A DNA stretch of 23,930 nt from Vicinamibacteria bacterium (GCA_025938035.1 JAICQE010000048.1:1-23930), one strand, 5' to 3'. Positions 13,277 to 21,571 are shown, counted from the first letter of the stretch. The notes: generated by a model from the letters alone, not told the origin. Numbers and translations: made by a program.

Positions 13277-13300
13277 ATCCGGCTGAAGCCGGACTCCACG
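13277..13300. repeat. Palindromic repeat upstream of the HTH-GAF gene
   Basis: These 24 bases are identical to 10944-10967 inside the anti-sigma gene. The core TCCGGCTGAAGCCGGA folds as a hairpin. It lies 85 bases before the HTH-GAF start. Confidence 0.75.
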
Positions 13301-13384
13301 ACGGGGCATGCGGTAATTCCTTCCTCGCGGGTCAACGATAAGCCGCTCAACCACACGGAACAACCACCACTCTGGGATTTGGTC

Positions 13385-14458
13385 ATGGAACAAACCCTCG
13401 GAGCCCGGCTTCGCTCGCAGCGTGAAAGTCAGCGGGTGGCGCTGGCAACGATTGCCGAAGAAACGAAGATTAACGCGGCCCTGCTCGAAGGGCTCGAGCG
13501 CGACGACGTCTCGCGCTGGCCCGCTGGACTGTTCCGGCGCGCCTACGTGCGGACCTACGCACAGAAAATCGGCCTCGATCCCGAACAGGCTCTTCGTGAC
13601 TTCCTGGCCGTGCACCCCGACCCGCTCGAGTCCGCGTCGCCCGTCGAGGCGATCGCCCAGAACGCCGATGCGAAACGCCCACGAACGCGCATTGGCCTGA
13701 TGCTGGCGGGCCTGGCGCAGCGCCGGCCGCAGCGTGTGCACCACGTCCAGCATCGGACCGTGACGGCGGACATGTTTGCCGTCGATGAACGCGCGCCTGT
13801 CGTGGTTCCTGAGACGCCCGATGCGCCGGAGCTCCAGCCGTCTGCGGAACCCGCCGAGGCGGTCGTCGAAACCGCCGCCGACGCCGCTCCGGCTCCGAAG
13901 CTGGTGATGATTCCGTCGCTCGACGCAGCCCTCGAGTCCCGGCGTGACGTTCGCGCGTGCGAGCGCAGCGTTGCCGCGGCAGCGCGGCTGTGCACGCGAA
14001 TCGCCTGCGTACGGGACGACCAGGATCTCGGCAACGTCCTTGAGGACGCGGTCAGCGTGCTCGACGCCCACGGCGTGATTCTGTGGATCTGGGATCCCGA
14101 CCGTGACGCTTTGTTTCCGGGCCTCGCGCATGGGTATCCCGCCGAGCTGCTGGGCAGGCTCCCCGAAGTCGATCGCCTCGCCGACAACGCCATTGCCGCC
14201 GCGTTCTGTTGTGGTCAGAAACAGGTCGTCCGCGGCACCAGCGACGCAACCGGCGCCTTTGTGGCGCCGCTGCTGACGCCGGACGGCTGCGTCGGCGCTC
14301 TCGCGCTCGAGTTCGCAAACGGCGGCGAGCAGCACGATCTCGTGCAGGCGCTCGCCATAATCCTCACGGCTCAACTGTCGACCCTGTTCTCGGCGCCGCC
14401 GAGCGGTGCGATCGAAGAGGGCTGGGCTCAACAGGACCGAAGCCTCGTCGCCTCATAA
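13385..14458 (+). CDS. RodZ-type helix-turn-helix plus GAF domain protein
   Basis: The 357-residue protein starts with a RodZ-like HTH domain (about 4-75): L-G-A-R-L-R-S-Q-R near 5-13, I-A-E-E-T-K-I near 23-29, then R-R-A-Y-V-R-T-Y-A at 51-59. A charged, Pro/Ala/Glu-rich linker follows (about 80-185), then a GAF-like sensor domain (about 190-337) with L-G-N-V-L-E-D-A-V-S-V-L and W-I-W-D-P-D-R-D-A-L-F-P-G-L. No membrane helix is seen, so it is not RodZ itself; a cytosolic regulator that senses a small molecule is more likely. The ATG at 13385 is chosen over the longer frame because that would translate a palindromic repeat. Two small proteins of one family follow closely and may be its partners (inferred). 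Confidence 0.75.
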   Translation: MEQTLGARLRSQRESQRVALATIAEETKINAALLEGLERDDVSRWPAGLFRRAYVRTYAQKIGLDPEQALRDFLAVHPDPLESASPVEAIAQNADAKRPRTRIGLMLAGLAQRRPQRVHHVQHRTVTADMFAVDERAPVVVPETPDAPELQPSAEPAEAVVETAADAAPAPKLVMIPSLDAALESRRDVRACERSVAAAARLCTRIACVRDDQDLGNVLEDAVSVLDAHGVILWIWDPDRDALFPGLAHGYPAELLGRLPEVDRLADNAIAAAFCCGQKQVVRGTSDATGAFVAPLLTPDGCVGALALEFANGGEQHDLVQALAIILTAQLSTLFSAPPSGAIEEGWAQQDRSLVAS

Positions 14459-14508
14459 GGGAACGTTCCATGCACATCTCTCCTCCGGACACGGAGGAGG
14501 GATCAATC

Positions 14509-15108
14509 GTGGAATCATCAGTCATATGGGTGCTGGTCGCGCTTGTGCTGATCGGCGCCGTCGTATGGATCACCATGAACCGCATGCGGAGCCAGAAGCT
14601 GCGTCAGCGGTTCGGCCCCGAGTACGACCGCACCATCCGCGAGGAAGGCAACATTCGACGAGCGGAGGCCGCGCTCGCAGCCCGCGCCAGGCGCGTGGCG
14701 AAACTGGACATCCGTCCGCTCAGCCCGGCTGACGCGGACCGGTTCGACAGCGCGTGGCGCGGCGTCCAGGCGCGCTTCGTCGATGATCCGCGTGGCTCCG
14801 TCACCGAGGCGGACCGCCTCGTCGGCGAACTGATGGCCGCGCGCGGATATCCAGTCGGCGAGTTCGAGCAGCGCGTCGCCGACATCTCGGTCGATCACCC
14901 TGACGTGGTCGTCAATTACCGCGCGGCGCGCGAAATCGCTCTGCTGCATTCCGCGGGCAAGGCGAATACGGAAGACCTGCGCCAGGCGATGGTGCACTAC
15001 CGCGCGCTGTTCCGGGATCTGCTCGAAACCAGAACCACGCACCCACCCGTCCCCCACGATCATGCGCACCACGACGAGGTCGTGGGCGACACGAGGAGGC
15101 AGCGATGA
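14509..15108 (+). CDS. Membrane-anchored protein, paralogue of its neighbour
   Basis: The GTG at 14509 has a strong GGAGGAGG eight bases upstream and puts the membrane helix (I-W-V-L-V-A-L-V-L-I-G-A-V-V-W-I) right at the N terminus; an ATG at 14470 would add 13 residues and is possible. After the helix comes a basic stretch with R-F-G-P-E-Y-D-R, then a helical domain carrying R-P-L-S-P-A-D-A-D-R-F-D and W-R-G-V-Q-A-R-F-V-D-D-P-R-G-S-V-T-E-A-D-R-L-V. A histidine-rich tail ends it. The same domain, without the anchor, makes up the next protein. The family is found in several high-GC phyla as far as I recall, with no known function. The stop overlaps the next start (ATGA). Confidence 0.8.
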   Translation: MESSVIWVLVALVLIGAVVWITMNRMRSQKLRQRFGPEYDRTIREEGNIRRAEAALAARARRVAKLDIRPLSPADADRFDSAWRGVQARFVDDPRGSVTEADRLVGELMAARGYPVGEFEQRVADISVDHPDVVVNYRAAREIALLHSAGKANTEDLRQAMVHYRALFRDLLETRTTHPPVPHDHAHHDEVVGDTRRQR

Positions 15109-15503
15109 AGGAGCGTCGCGAGATTCACACGGAAGACCTGGCGCGGCCGAGCGCGGCGGACGATCGCGCGCTACTGGACCGCGACCCGGTCACGGGACGC
15201 GAGGAATTCTCCCGTTCGGCCGAAGCGGTCGAACGGACGATGCTGTTCCGGCCGGAAGAAGCGGGGCAGTTCCGGACGCGCTGGACCGACGTTCAGGGCG
15301 CGTTCGTCGACTCGCCTCGGAGCGCGGTCGAGCGGGCCGACTCCCTTGTGGCCGAGACAATGAAGCGGCTCGCGGAGATGTTCTCCGAGGAGCGCGCGAA
15401 GCTCGAGGCGCAGTGGGACCAGGGGGATAACGTGACGACCGAGGATCTGCGGGTGGCGCTGCAGCGCTATCGCGCGTTCTTCGATCGATTGCTGAATATC
15501 TAA
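15105..15503 (+). CDS. Soluble paralogue of the preceding membrane protein
   Basis: The 132-residue protein has no signal or membrane helix. Residues 48-132 match the upstream neighbour: F-R-P-E-E-A-G-Q-F-R-T-R-W, D-V-Q-G-A-F-V-D-S-P-R-S-A-V-E-R-A-D, then T-T-E-D-L-R-V-A-L-Q-R-Y-R-A-F-F-D-R-L-L. This was probably a tandem duplication followed by loss or gain of the anchor. Its start overlaps the previous stop by four bases, so both should be made together and may form a complex through the shared helices. No catalytic residues stand out. Function unknown. Confidence 0.82.
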   Translation: MKERREIHTEDLARPSAADDRALLDRDPVTGREEFSRSAEAVERTMLFRPEEAGQFRTRWTDVQGAFVDSPRSAVERADSLVAETMKRLAEMFSEERAKLEAQWDQGDNVTTEDLRVALQRYRAFFDRLLNI

Positions 15504-15522
15504 ACCGAGCGTTTCGAGGTCA

Positions 15523-15580
15523 GCCACGGAGGCACTGAGGCACGGAGATTCTTACCTCCGTGATTTCGTGACTCCGTGGC
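15523..15580. repeat. Inverted repeat of CACGGAG units between convergent genes
   Basis: GCCACGGAG at 15523-15531 pairs with CTCCGTGGC at 15572-15580, and inside it CACGGAG at 15541-15547 pairs with CTCCGTG at 15556-15562. Like the repeat at 10092-10275 it is built from short CACGGAG/CACTGAG units. It fills the 83-base gap between two stops and could work as a two-way terminator, though no clear T-run is seen. Confidence 0.7.
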
Positions 15581-15586
15581 TTCCTT

Positions 15587-16972
15587 TCAACCCACCCGGT
15601 ACTCGGTGCGCGCCGGCTCGGCGTAAGGCACGGGCGCGACCGTCGCCCGAATCTCGAGCTGCTTGTGCCGCTCGACCGTCGGCTTCGACGACCCGCCGCC
15701 CTCTTCACCCCACACGAACGTGACCTCGGTGCCGGGCTCGCTGTGCTCGGTGTCGACCATCGCCAGCGTCAGCATTCTGCCTTCGTTCGAGCTGTAGCCG
15801 CACCAGGTCGAGACGCCGATCACTTTGCCGTCCTTGACCACCTTGTCGTACGGCAGCGTCGAATAGACGGCAGAGGGGAACTCGAAGTACTTCGTCCGCT
15901 CCGCCCGAGGTCCGTAAATCGTCGAAATCCCCTTCAGCACGTCGTCGCTGTTCAGCGCGAGCGTGACTTTCCTGCGCCGCGGGTTGGCGGCGATCTTCTC
16001 CAGCGCTTCACGGCCGATGAAGTCGTGGTCGAACTTCACCACCGTGCCGTAGCCGAGGTCGTACGGCGTCAGGTAATAGTCCTCGATGTTGGTGGAGGAG
16101 AAGCTGCCGCCCAGCGACGCGATCCCCTCGAACGACGTCGCCGGCAGCCACTGCCGGTAGGCTTTCATCTTCTCGCCGCTGTAGACGGCAGGCATCGGCG
16201 AGGGTATCCATCCTGATTCGAGCGTGTTGCTGGAGTACGTGCGCGAACCCGACAGTTTGATTCCGAACTCCTGGCCTGCTTCGACCAGCGCCGCCTTCAC
16301 CGCCTCGCCATCATCCCATGGACCAAACAGCTCGAATCCCGGCTGGCCGACCATGCCGTGACGCAGCGCGCGCACGCGCTTGCCGGCGATGGTGAATTCC
16401 GTCATGTTGAAGAACTTCACGTCCGGAACAGCCTTGCCGGAGGCCTTCTCCATCACCTTCAGCGCGTTCGGTCCCTGCACCTGGAAGCGGTACGCCTTGC
16501 GTGTCAGCGCGTTCGGTCCCGTACGCGCCACCGTTCGTTCGTCGCGGTCGAGTGTGACGTCGTATTTCCCGGTCTGCGCGTGATACTGCACCCAGTTGTG
16601 CACCGGAGGGCGGCCGACCAGATTGAACCGGTTCTGTTCGAGGTGGAAGAGGACGACGTCGCCGATGACGTAGCCGTCGTAGTTGACCGGCACGTACTGC
16701 TTGGCCTTGTTCGGCCCGAAATTCTTGAAGGTGTTGACGCCGAGCCGCTCCAGGAGTTTCGGCGCGTCCGGCCCTTCCACATACATATCGGTCATGTGGT
16801 AGGACTGATTGAACAGGATGCAGGTTTCCCTCCACGCACGCTGTTCATCCCTCCAGTTCGAGTACTCCGGCGGCACGACCGGGTAGACGTAGGGTCCAGT
16901 CTGCGACTCGCGCAGCAACTTGACCGGACCGCCGGCGGCCTGCAGCAGGTCCTCGAGGCTCTTCTGACTCAT
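15587..16972 (-). CDS. LigM-like tetrahydrofolate-dependent aryl O-demethylase
   Basis: The 461-residue protein belongs to the GcvT/aminomethyltransferase fold and is closest, as far as can be judged by eye, to LigM and DesA of Sphingobium, which move the methoxy methyl of vanillate, 3-O-methylgallate or syringate onto tetrahydrofolate. It shares with LigM long stretches such as G-P-Y-V-Y-P-V-V, N-K-A-K-Q-Y-V-P-V, S-N-T-L-E-S-G-W-I-P-S-P and F-D-H-D-F-I-G-R. Residues reported to matter in LigM (Tyr29, Arg122, Tyr247) correspond to Tyr28, Arg121 and Tyr246 here. The length fits. AGGAG precedes the ATG. No ring-cleavage, folate or transporter gene lies beside it, so it may act alone on lignin-type methoxy aromatics. 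A dimethylglycine or sarcosine oxidase-like role is less likely because no flavin domain is present. Confidence 0.85.
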   Translation of the reverse strand: MSQKSLEDLLQAAGGPVKLLRESQTGPYVYPVVPPEYSNWRDEQRAWRETCILFNQSYHMTDMYVEGPDAPKLLERLGVNTFKNFGPNKAKQYVPVNYDGYVIGDVVLFHLEQNRFNLVGRPPVHNWVQYHAQTGKYDVTLDRDERTVARTGPNALTRKAYRFQVQGPNALKVMEKASGKAVPDVKFFNMTEFTIAGKRVRALRHGMVGQPGFELFGPWDDGEAVKAALVEAGQEFGIKLSGSRTYSSNTLESGWIPSPMPAVYSGEKMKAYRQWLPATSFEGIASLGGSFSSTNIEDYYLTPYDLGYGTVVKFDHDFIGREALEKIAANPRRRKVTLALNSDDVLKGISTIYGPRAERTKYFEFPSAVYSTLPYDKVVKDGKVIGVSTWCGYSSNEGRMLTLAMVDTEHSEPGTEVTFVWGEEGGGSSKPTVERHKQLEIRATVAPVPYAEPARTEYRVG

Positions 16973-17184
16973 TCAACTCTCCTGACGCAACGCGAAACTC
17001 TAATCATATATCCGTGGCCGTTCATGCTTCCGTGTTCGAACGTCGTCCTTCATGGCTTCGCGGGAACCGAACTCCGGAACACGAACCGAGAAGTGAGCAC
17101 CCGGACGAGTGAACTGCCTCAAAAAATCCTCAAACACTTGCGTCCTCGAGCGAAGCGCTATAGCCTGCTCGCGCCGGAGGGTCC

Positions 17185-17622
17185 ATGCGATTGATCGTCG
17201 GACGCTCGTTGTTCGTGCTGCTTGCCGCCGCTGTGACGGGCGCCGTGTCCGCCCGTGCCCACCACTCGTTCTCGATGTTCGATACCGCCACCCCGGTGAC
17301 GCTCACCGGCGTGGTCTCGAGCGTTGAATGGACCAACCCGCACGTCTACATCGAGTTGGATCTCACCGAGCCGGTGAAAGGCGCGCGGCACTGGAGCATC
17401 GAGCTGGGAAGCCCGAGCATCCTCCAGCGGGGCGGCTGGAAGTTCAACAGCGTCAGGAAAGGCGATAAGGTCACCGCCATCGTCAGCCCGCTGAAGAGCG
17501 GTGAACCGGGCAGCCTGCTCACGCGCATTACGCTGCCGGACGGGCGCGTTCTGGGAAATGGCGGGCCCACCGGCGTGGGACCGGGCATTACCGCGCCACC
17601 GGCAACTGCTCCGGTGAAGTAA
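17185..17622 (+). CDS. Exported DUF6152-like protein, copy 1
   Basis: The 145-residue protein has a signal peptide of about 24 residues ending at A-R-A-H-H-S-F; the mature N terminus starts with a His-His pair. The family pattern follows: T-L-T-G-V-V-S-S-V-E-W-T-N-P-H at about 40-54, then W-S-I-E-L-G-S-P, G-D-K-V-T, and L-P-D-G-R-V-L near the end. DUF6152 proteins are small, periplasmic and of unknown function; the His-His start and N-P-H motif could suggest metal binding, which is only a guess. GGAGG precedes the ATG. The stop TAA overlaps the next ATG. It is the first of four genes in one operon whose last gene is its paralogue. Confidence 0.85.
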   Translation: MRLIVGRSLFVLLAAAVTGAVSARAHHSFSMFDTATPVTLTGVVSSVEWTNPHVYIELDLTEPVKGARHWSIELGSPSILQRGGWKFNSVRKGDKVTAIVSPLKSGEPGSLLTRITLPDGRVLGNGGPTGVGPGITAPPATAPVK

Positions 17623-18383
17623 TGACACGCATGGCCCGCATACTCGGCATTCCGTTGCTGCTCGTCGCGTCTCTGACCGCGCTCGCGGACGCCCAATCGA
17701 GCGCGGGGCGCGCCATCAGCGGCGCCTGGGTTCCGATGGGTGGCGGCCGCGGCGCCGCCGCGGATCCCAAAATCGCGCCGCCGCCGGCGACGCCGATCGT
17801 GCTGAAGCCTGCCTACGCCAAGATGTTCGACGCGCGGCGGGCCGCCGACGCCGAGGCGACCAAGCGGGGCGACGCGCCCGCGACGCCGGCGGTGCTCTGC
17901 CTGCCTTACGGCATGCCGCGCATGATGACGGTGGCGTCGTATCCGATCGAAATCCTCCAGACGCCAGGACAGATCACGATCGTCACCGAGGCGTTCAGCG
18001 AGGTCAGACGCGTGTTTCTCGATCAGCCGCAGCTGCCGATCGACGAAGTGCCGCCGGGCTTCTACGGCCACTCCGTTGGGCGATGGGACGGCGACACGCT
18101 CGTCGTCGACACCGTCGGGATCAAGGAGTCGGTGCCGGGCTATAACCTGATGCCGCACAGCGATCAGATGCGGATCACCGAACGGATCCGCCTGGTGACG
18201 CCCGACGTGCTGCACGACCAGATCACTATCGAGGATCCGGTCGCCCTCGAGAAGCCGTTCACCTACACGCTCGCGTTCCGCCGTCTGCCGAACTACAAGA
18301 TGGTGGAGTTCGTGTGCGAGAACAACCGCGAGTACATCGACGAGCAGGGCAGGGTGCGGATGAAAGTCGGAGGACAGAAATGA
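17622..18383 (+). CDS. Exported GRWDG-motif protein, second paralogue
   Basis: The 253-residue protein has a signal peptide (about 1-24, ending A-D-A-Q). It carries C-L-P-Y-G-M at 93-98, V-F-L-D-Q at 131-135 and H-S-V-G-R-W-D-G-D-T-L-V-V-D-T at 150-164, then I-T-E-R-I-R and I-E-D-P-V. These match the products at 12116 and 18380 in the same order. It lacks the Gly-rich insert of the 12116 protein. Function unknown. Its start overlaps the DUF6152 stop by one base and its stop overlaps the next start by four, so the three proteins are almost certainly made together and may meet in the periplasm. Confidence 0.85.
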   Translation: MTRMARILGIPLLLVASLTALADAQSSAGRAISGAWVPMGGGRGAAADPKIAPPPATPIVLKPAYAKMFDARRAADAEATKRGDAPATPAVLCLPYGMPRMMTVASYPIEILQTPGQITIVTEAFSEVRRVFLDQPQLPIDEVPPGFYGHSVGRWDGDTLVVDTVGIKESVPGYNLMPHSDQMRITERIRLVTPDVLHDQITIEDPVALEKPFTYTLAFRRLPNYKMVEFVCENNREYIDEQGRVRMKVGGQK

Positions 18384-19174
18384 TTCGACGGGTCGTGTTT
18401 GCCTGCGCCGCCGCGTGTGTGGCGACCGGCGCCTTCATTGCCGCTCAGGCGCCTGCCCAGCCGGCGCCTCCGGAGCCGACCGCGGCTCTCTCGCGCGCGA
18501 ACCTCGCGAAGCCACGGCCGAAAGCGCCGTTCGACCTGACCGGGGTCTGGCTGCACGGAGGCGGTGCGGACAACTCTTTCCGCTTCTCGCCGCCGGCGGG
18601 ATTCAAGCTGACGCCCGCCGCGCAGGTGCACTACGACGCCGCGCGCAAGGCGCAGGCGGAAAACAAGGTCTATCGCGACGATATCGGCCAGTGCTGGCCG
18701 GCGGGCCTGCCGCTGATCATGACGCGCGTCTGGCCGATCACGATGATGCAGTATCCGACCGTCATCTACATGATCAGCGAGTTCATGAACAGCCTCCGGA
18801 TCGTGTATCTGGATGGCCGGCCGCATTCCGATCCGGACGTCGTCGTGCCGAGCTGGAATGGGGAGTCGATTGGCCGCTGGGAAGGCGATACGCTGGTGGT
18901 CGATACCAAGTACTTCACCGGCCACCACCACTGGGTCGATTCCGGTGTCCCGGCAAGCGACGCGCTGCACATCGTGGAGCGCATCAAGCCGTTGAACGAC
19001 GGCAACACGTTGCAGATTGAGTACGAACTGACGGATCCGAAGAGCTGGGAAGGCACATGGAAGTACACCAAGCGGTGGCGCCGGGTCGAAGACCGCGACA
19101 TCGCCGAGGTGTCGTGCCTGCCGGACCTGAACGACCACATGCCGACGACGAAATCGGGCGCGAACGTGAGATAG
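18380..19174 (+). CDS. Exported GRWEG-motif protein, third paralogue
   Basis: The 264-residue protein starts with a signal peptide (about 1-23, ending I-A-A-Q-A-P). Conserved points are D-L-T-G-V-W-L at 52-58, C-W-P-A-G-L at 105-110, I-V-Y-L-D-G-R at 141-147, and S-I-G-R-W-E-G-D-T-L-V-V-D-T at 163-176. A short His cluster, G-H-H-H-W-V-D, follows at 181-187 and is not in the other two paralogues. GGAGG lies upstream of the ATG at 18380, which overlaps the previous stop. No function can be assigned; the conserved Trp/Gly/Asp pattern suggests a beta fold that binds a ligand rather than a known catalytic site. Confidence 0.85.
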   Translation: MIRRVVFACAAACVATGAFIAAQAPAQPAPPEPTAALSRANLAKPRPKAPFDLTGVWLHGGGADNSFRFSPPAGFKLTPAAQVHYDAARKAQAENKVYRDDIGQCWPAGLPLIMTRVWPITMMQYPTVIYMISEFMNSLRIVYLDGRPHSDPDVVVPSWNGESIGRWEGDTLVVDTKYFTGHHHWVDSGVPASDALHIVERIKPLNDGNTLQIEYELTDPKSWEGTWKYTKRWRRVEDRDIAEVSCLPDLNDHMPTTKSGANVR

Positions 19175-19198
19175 GTAACCTGAAGGGAACAATAAGCG

Positions 19199-19600
19199 AT
19201 GAGAACACGAGCATTCCTCGCCGGCGCGATGCTGTTGGTTGCGGGCACGGCGTGGGCGCACCACTCCGGCGCGGGCGTCGACCGTACTCGAACGGTCACC
19301 ATTACCGGCGTCGTGAAGGAATTCCGCTGGACGAATCCGCACTCCTGGATCGATCTCGAGGTGGCCGACGCGAAGGGTGCGCCGACCGTCTGGTCGATCG
19401 AGATGAATCCGCCGCCGTATCTCATCCGCTCCGGCTGGAAAGCGAGCACGCTCAAGCCGGGCGACAAGGTGAGCGTGACGCTGAACCCCATTCGCACCGG
19501 TGAGCCCGGCGGAATCTTCGTCTCGGTCACGCTGGCTGACGGGCGTGTGCTCGATGGCCGCGGAGCGGGACCGCGTCCGCCAGCGCCTGCGGCACAGTAG
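19199..19600 (+). CDS. Exported DUF6152-like protein, copy 2
   Basis: The 133-residue protein is a clear paralogue of the product at 17185. After a signal peptide (about 1-20) the mature start is A-H-H-S-G-A-G, then T-I-T-G-V-V-K-E-F-R-W-T-N-P-H at about 35-49, W-S-I-E-M, G-D-K-V-S and L-A-D-G-R-V-L. GAAGGGA lies nine bases before the ATG, and the gap from the previous gene is 24 bases, so it closes the operon. The two DUF6152 copies flank two GRWEG-motif copies. Function unknown; a repeat with three hairpins follows the stop. Confidence 0.85.
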   Translation: MRTRAFLAGAMLLVAGTAWAHHSGAGVDRTRTVTITGVVKEFRWTNPHSWIDLEVADAKGAPTVWSIEMNPPPYLIRSGWKASTLKPGDKVSVTLNPIRTGEPGGIFVSVTLADGRVLDGRGAGPRPPAPAAQ

Positions 19601-19603
19601 GAA

Positions 19604-19696
19604 GATCGTGGGGCGCGCCGTGTCAGGCGCGCCTCGCGGACCTGACAAGGTCCGCGCCACGATACCCCCGCCGAGCCCGACAGGGCTCGCCCGATG
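19604..19696. repeat. Three-hairpin repeat element, left copy
   Basis: Three stems follow one another: GGCGCGCC-GTGTCA-GGCGCGCC (19612-19633), GCGGACC-TGACAA-GGTCCGC (19636-19655) and CGAGCCC-GACA-GGGCTCG (19672-19689). The loops share a TGTCA/TGACA core. The first two stems are framed by GATCGTGG (from 19604) and CCACGAT (to 19663). Its first 16 bases recur at 23265-23280, and 19641-19663 recurs inverted at 23313-23335. Confidence 0.75.
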
Positions 19697-19707
19697 ATCG
19701 TCGAACT

Positions 19708-19750
19708 CGTCCGTCCGTCCGTCCTCCGTCCTCCGTCCTCCGTCCTCCTC
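19708..19750. repeat. Short tandem repeat CGTC then CGTCCTC
   Basis: Three CGTC units run into four perfect CGTCCTC heptamers at 19720-19747 and a trailing CTC. It lies in the 279-base gap before aspT. The rest of that gap (19751-19879) holds the presumed aspT promoter and leader, with no feature that can be named. Confidence 0.75.
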
Positions 19751-19879
19751 ATTACCACCCATCGTGATCGCGCGACGACACGTAGTCGTGCGCTGAACGC
19801 TCGCGGCGATTTTCCTGCCAAAACGCGTGGCTGCCGCCTTGCTGTTTCAAGCGAAGCAGGAGAGCTACGGGAGCACATC

Positions 19880-21571
19880 ATGGTCGATTGGTTCTTTGCG
19901 ACATTGCGTCAGTACCCCGAAATCGCCATCTTTCTCACGCTGGCGCTGGGCTATTACTTCGGCAAGTTCACCTACAAGGGCATCGGCCTCGGCTCGGTCA
20001 CCGCGACACTGCTGGCCGGCGTCATCATCGGGCAGATAGGCATCACCATTAACCAGCCGCTCAAGGCGTTTGCGTTCCTCCTGTTCCTGTTTGCTGTTGG
20101 TTATGCGGTTGGACCGCAGTTCGTCCGCGGGGTGGCGAAGGACGGCCTGCCACAGGCGTTCTACTCGGTGGTCCAGTGCGTACTCTGTCTGCTGGTTCCC
20201 GTGGCGATCGTCAAGTTCGTGGGCTACGACCTCGGGTACGCGGCCGGACTCTATTCCGGATCGCAGACGATCTCCGCCGCGATGGGCCTCTCAACCGACG
20301 CCATCAACCGGCTGGGCCTGGCTGCCGATCAGGCCAAAGCCCTGATCGACTCGATGCCGATCGCGTACGCGGTGAGCTACATGTTCGGCACGATGGGCTC
20401 GGCGATCATCATCGCTCTCGTCGGTCCCAAGCTGCTCGGCATCAATCTCGTCGCCGCCTGCAAGGACTACGAGGAGAAGCAGGGCGGCGTCAAGGAGCTG
20501 GGCGGTCCCGGCACGGCCTGGCGGCGGTGGGAAGTGCGCGCCTATCGCGTTGCCGAGGGCGGCAGGGCAGTGGGTCTGCGGGTGAGCGAGGTCGAGGCAC
20601 TCCTCCCTGACGCGCGCCTCTTTATCCTGCGCGTGCGTCGCGACGGCAAGATCGAAGACGCGGCGGCGGACACCGTTCTCCGGGTTGGCGACACCGTTGC
20701 CGTCGCCGGCGCGCGTGACGTGCTGGTGAAGATGCTCGGCACACACGCGGACGAGGTCGAGGATCGCGAGCTGCTGGCGATGCCAATTGAGGGCGTCGAC
20801 GTCCTGGTGAGCAACCGGGCGGTCGATGGCAAAACGCTGGTGGACCTGGCGCAGATGCCGGAGACGCGAGGTGTCTTCCTGCGCAAGATCGTGCGCGGCG
20901 CCACTGCGACCGTGATCCCGATTCTGCCGAACACCACGGTTCAACGCGGCGACGTGTTCACCATCGCCGGCCGCACGCAGGACACCAACAAGGCCGTCAA
21001 GCTGCTCGGCGTTGCGGACCGTCCGACTGATGCCGCCGACATCGCGTTCGTCGGGCTGTTCATCGTGATCGGCGCCCTGATCGGCTCGCTGGTGTTCAAA
21101 GTCAGTGGAGTCCCGCTGACCCTGTCCACCGCGGGCGGTGCGCTCATCGCGGGAATCGTCGGCGGTTGGCTGCGTTCAGTACATCCGAGCTTCGGGCGCA
21201 TTCCGACTCCCACGCTCTGGTTCATGAACTCGGTCGGCCTCAACATCTTCATCGCCATTGTCGGCATTTCCGCCGGGCCGGGGTTCGTCGACGGCCTCAG
21301 GACGCAGGGCATCGGCCTGTTCCTGTGGGGCGCCGTCGCCACGACGATCCCGCTGGTGATCGGGATGTTCATCGCCAAGTACCTGTTCCGCTTCCACGAC
21401 GCGCTCACGCTCGGCATCGTCTCCGGGGCGCGCACCACGACGGCGTCGCTCGGGCTGGTGTGCGATCAGGCGCGGAGCCAGGTCCCGGCGCTTGGCTACA
21501 CCGTGACCTACGCCGTCGGCAACACGCTGCTGACAATCTGGGGCATGGTCGTGATCATGTTGCTGGCATGA
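19880..21571 (+). CDS. aspT: AspT-family aspartate:alanine exchanger
   Basis: This 563-residue inner-membrane antiporter should take in aspartate and release alanine. Its layout is that of the AspT/YidE/YbjL family: about five membrane helices (12-190), a large cytosolic part with two RCK_C/TrkA-C-like domains (about 213-290 and 298-376, with repeated [11 protein letters not shown] and [11 protein letters not shown]), then about five more helices (387-562). Family motifs include [10 protein letters not shown] at 125-134 and the matching [10 protein letters not shown] at 515-524 in the second half. The ATG at 19880 is chosen for its GGGAG and for starting at the first helix; the frame extends upstream through tandem repeats. 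aspD follows 43 bases later, which strongly supports aspartate and alanine as substrates. Confidence 0.92.
   Translation: MVDWFFATLRQYPEIAIFLTLALGYYFGKFTYKGIGLGSVTATLLAGVIIGQIGITINQPLKAFAFLLFLFAVGYAVGPQFVRGVAKDGLPQAFYSVVQCVLCLLVPVAIVKFVGYDLGYAAGLYSGSQTISAAMGLSTDAINRLGLAADQAKALIDSMPIAYAVSYMFGTMGSAIIIALVGPKLLGINLVAACKDYEEKQGGVKELGGPGTAWRRWEVRAYRVAEGGRAVGLRVSEVEALLPDARLFILRVRRDGKIEDAAADTVLRVGDTVAVAGARDVLVKMLGTHADEVEDRELLAMPIEGVDVLVSNRAVDGKTLVDLAQMPETRGVFLRKIVRGATATVIPILPNTTVQRGDVFTIAGRTQDTNKAVKLLGVADRPTDAADIAFVGLFIVIGALIGSLVFKVSGVPLTLSTAGGALIAGIVGGWLRSVHPSFGRIPTPTLWFMNSVGLNIFIAIVGISAGPGFVDGLRTQGIGLFLWGAVATTIPLVIGMFIAKYLFRFHDALTLGIVSGARTTTASLGLVCDQARSQVPALGYTVTYAVGNTLLTIWGMVVIMLLA

Noticed and set aside
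13271..13384. Longer N terminus of the HTH-GAF protein, reading I-R-L-K-P-D-S-T-T
   Set aside because: This is the translation of the palindromic repeat at 13277; the HTH domain starts at 13385.
13385..14458. Annotation as RodZ
   Set aside because: Only the HTH resembles RodZ; there is no membrane helix, and a GAF domain is present instead.
19694..19879. Longer N terminus of AspT, and a separate short protein in this gap
   Set aside because: The frame reads through CGTCCTC tandem repeats; the first membrane helix and ribosome site place the start at 19880.
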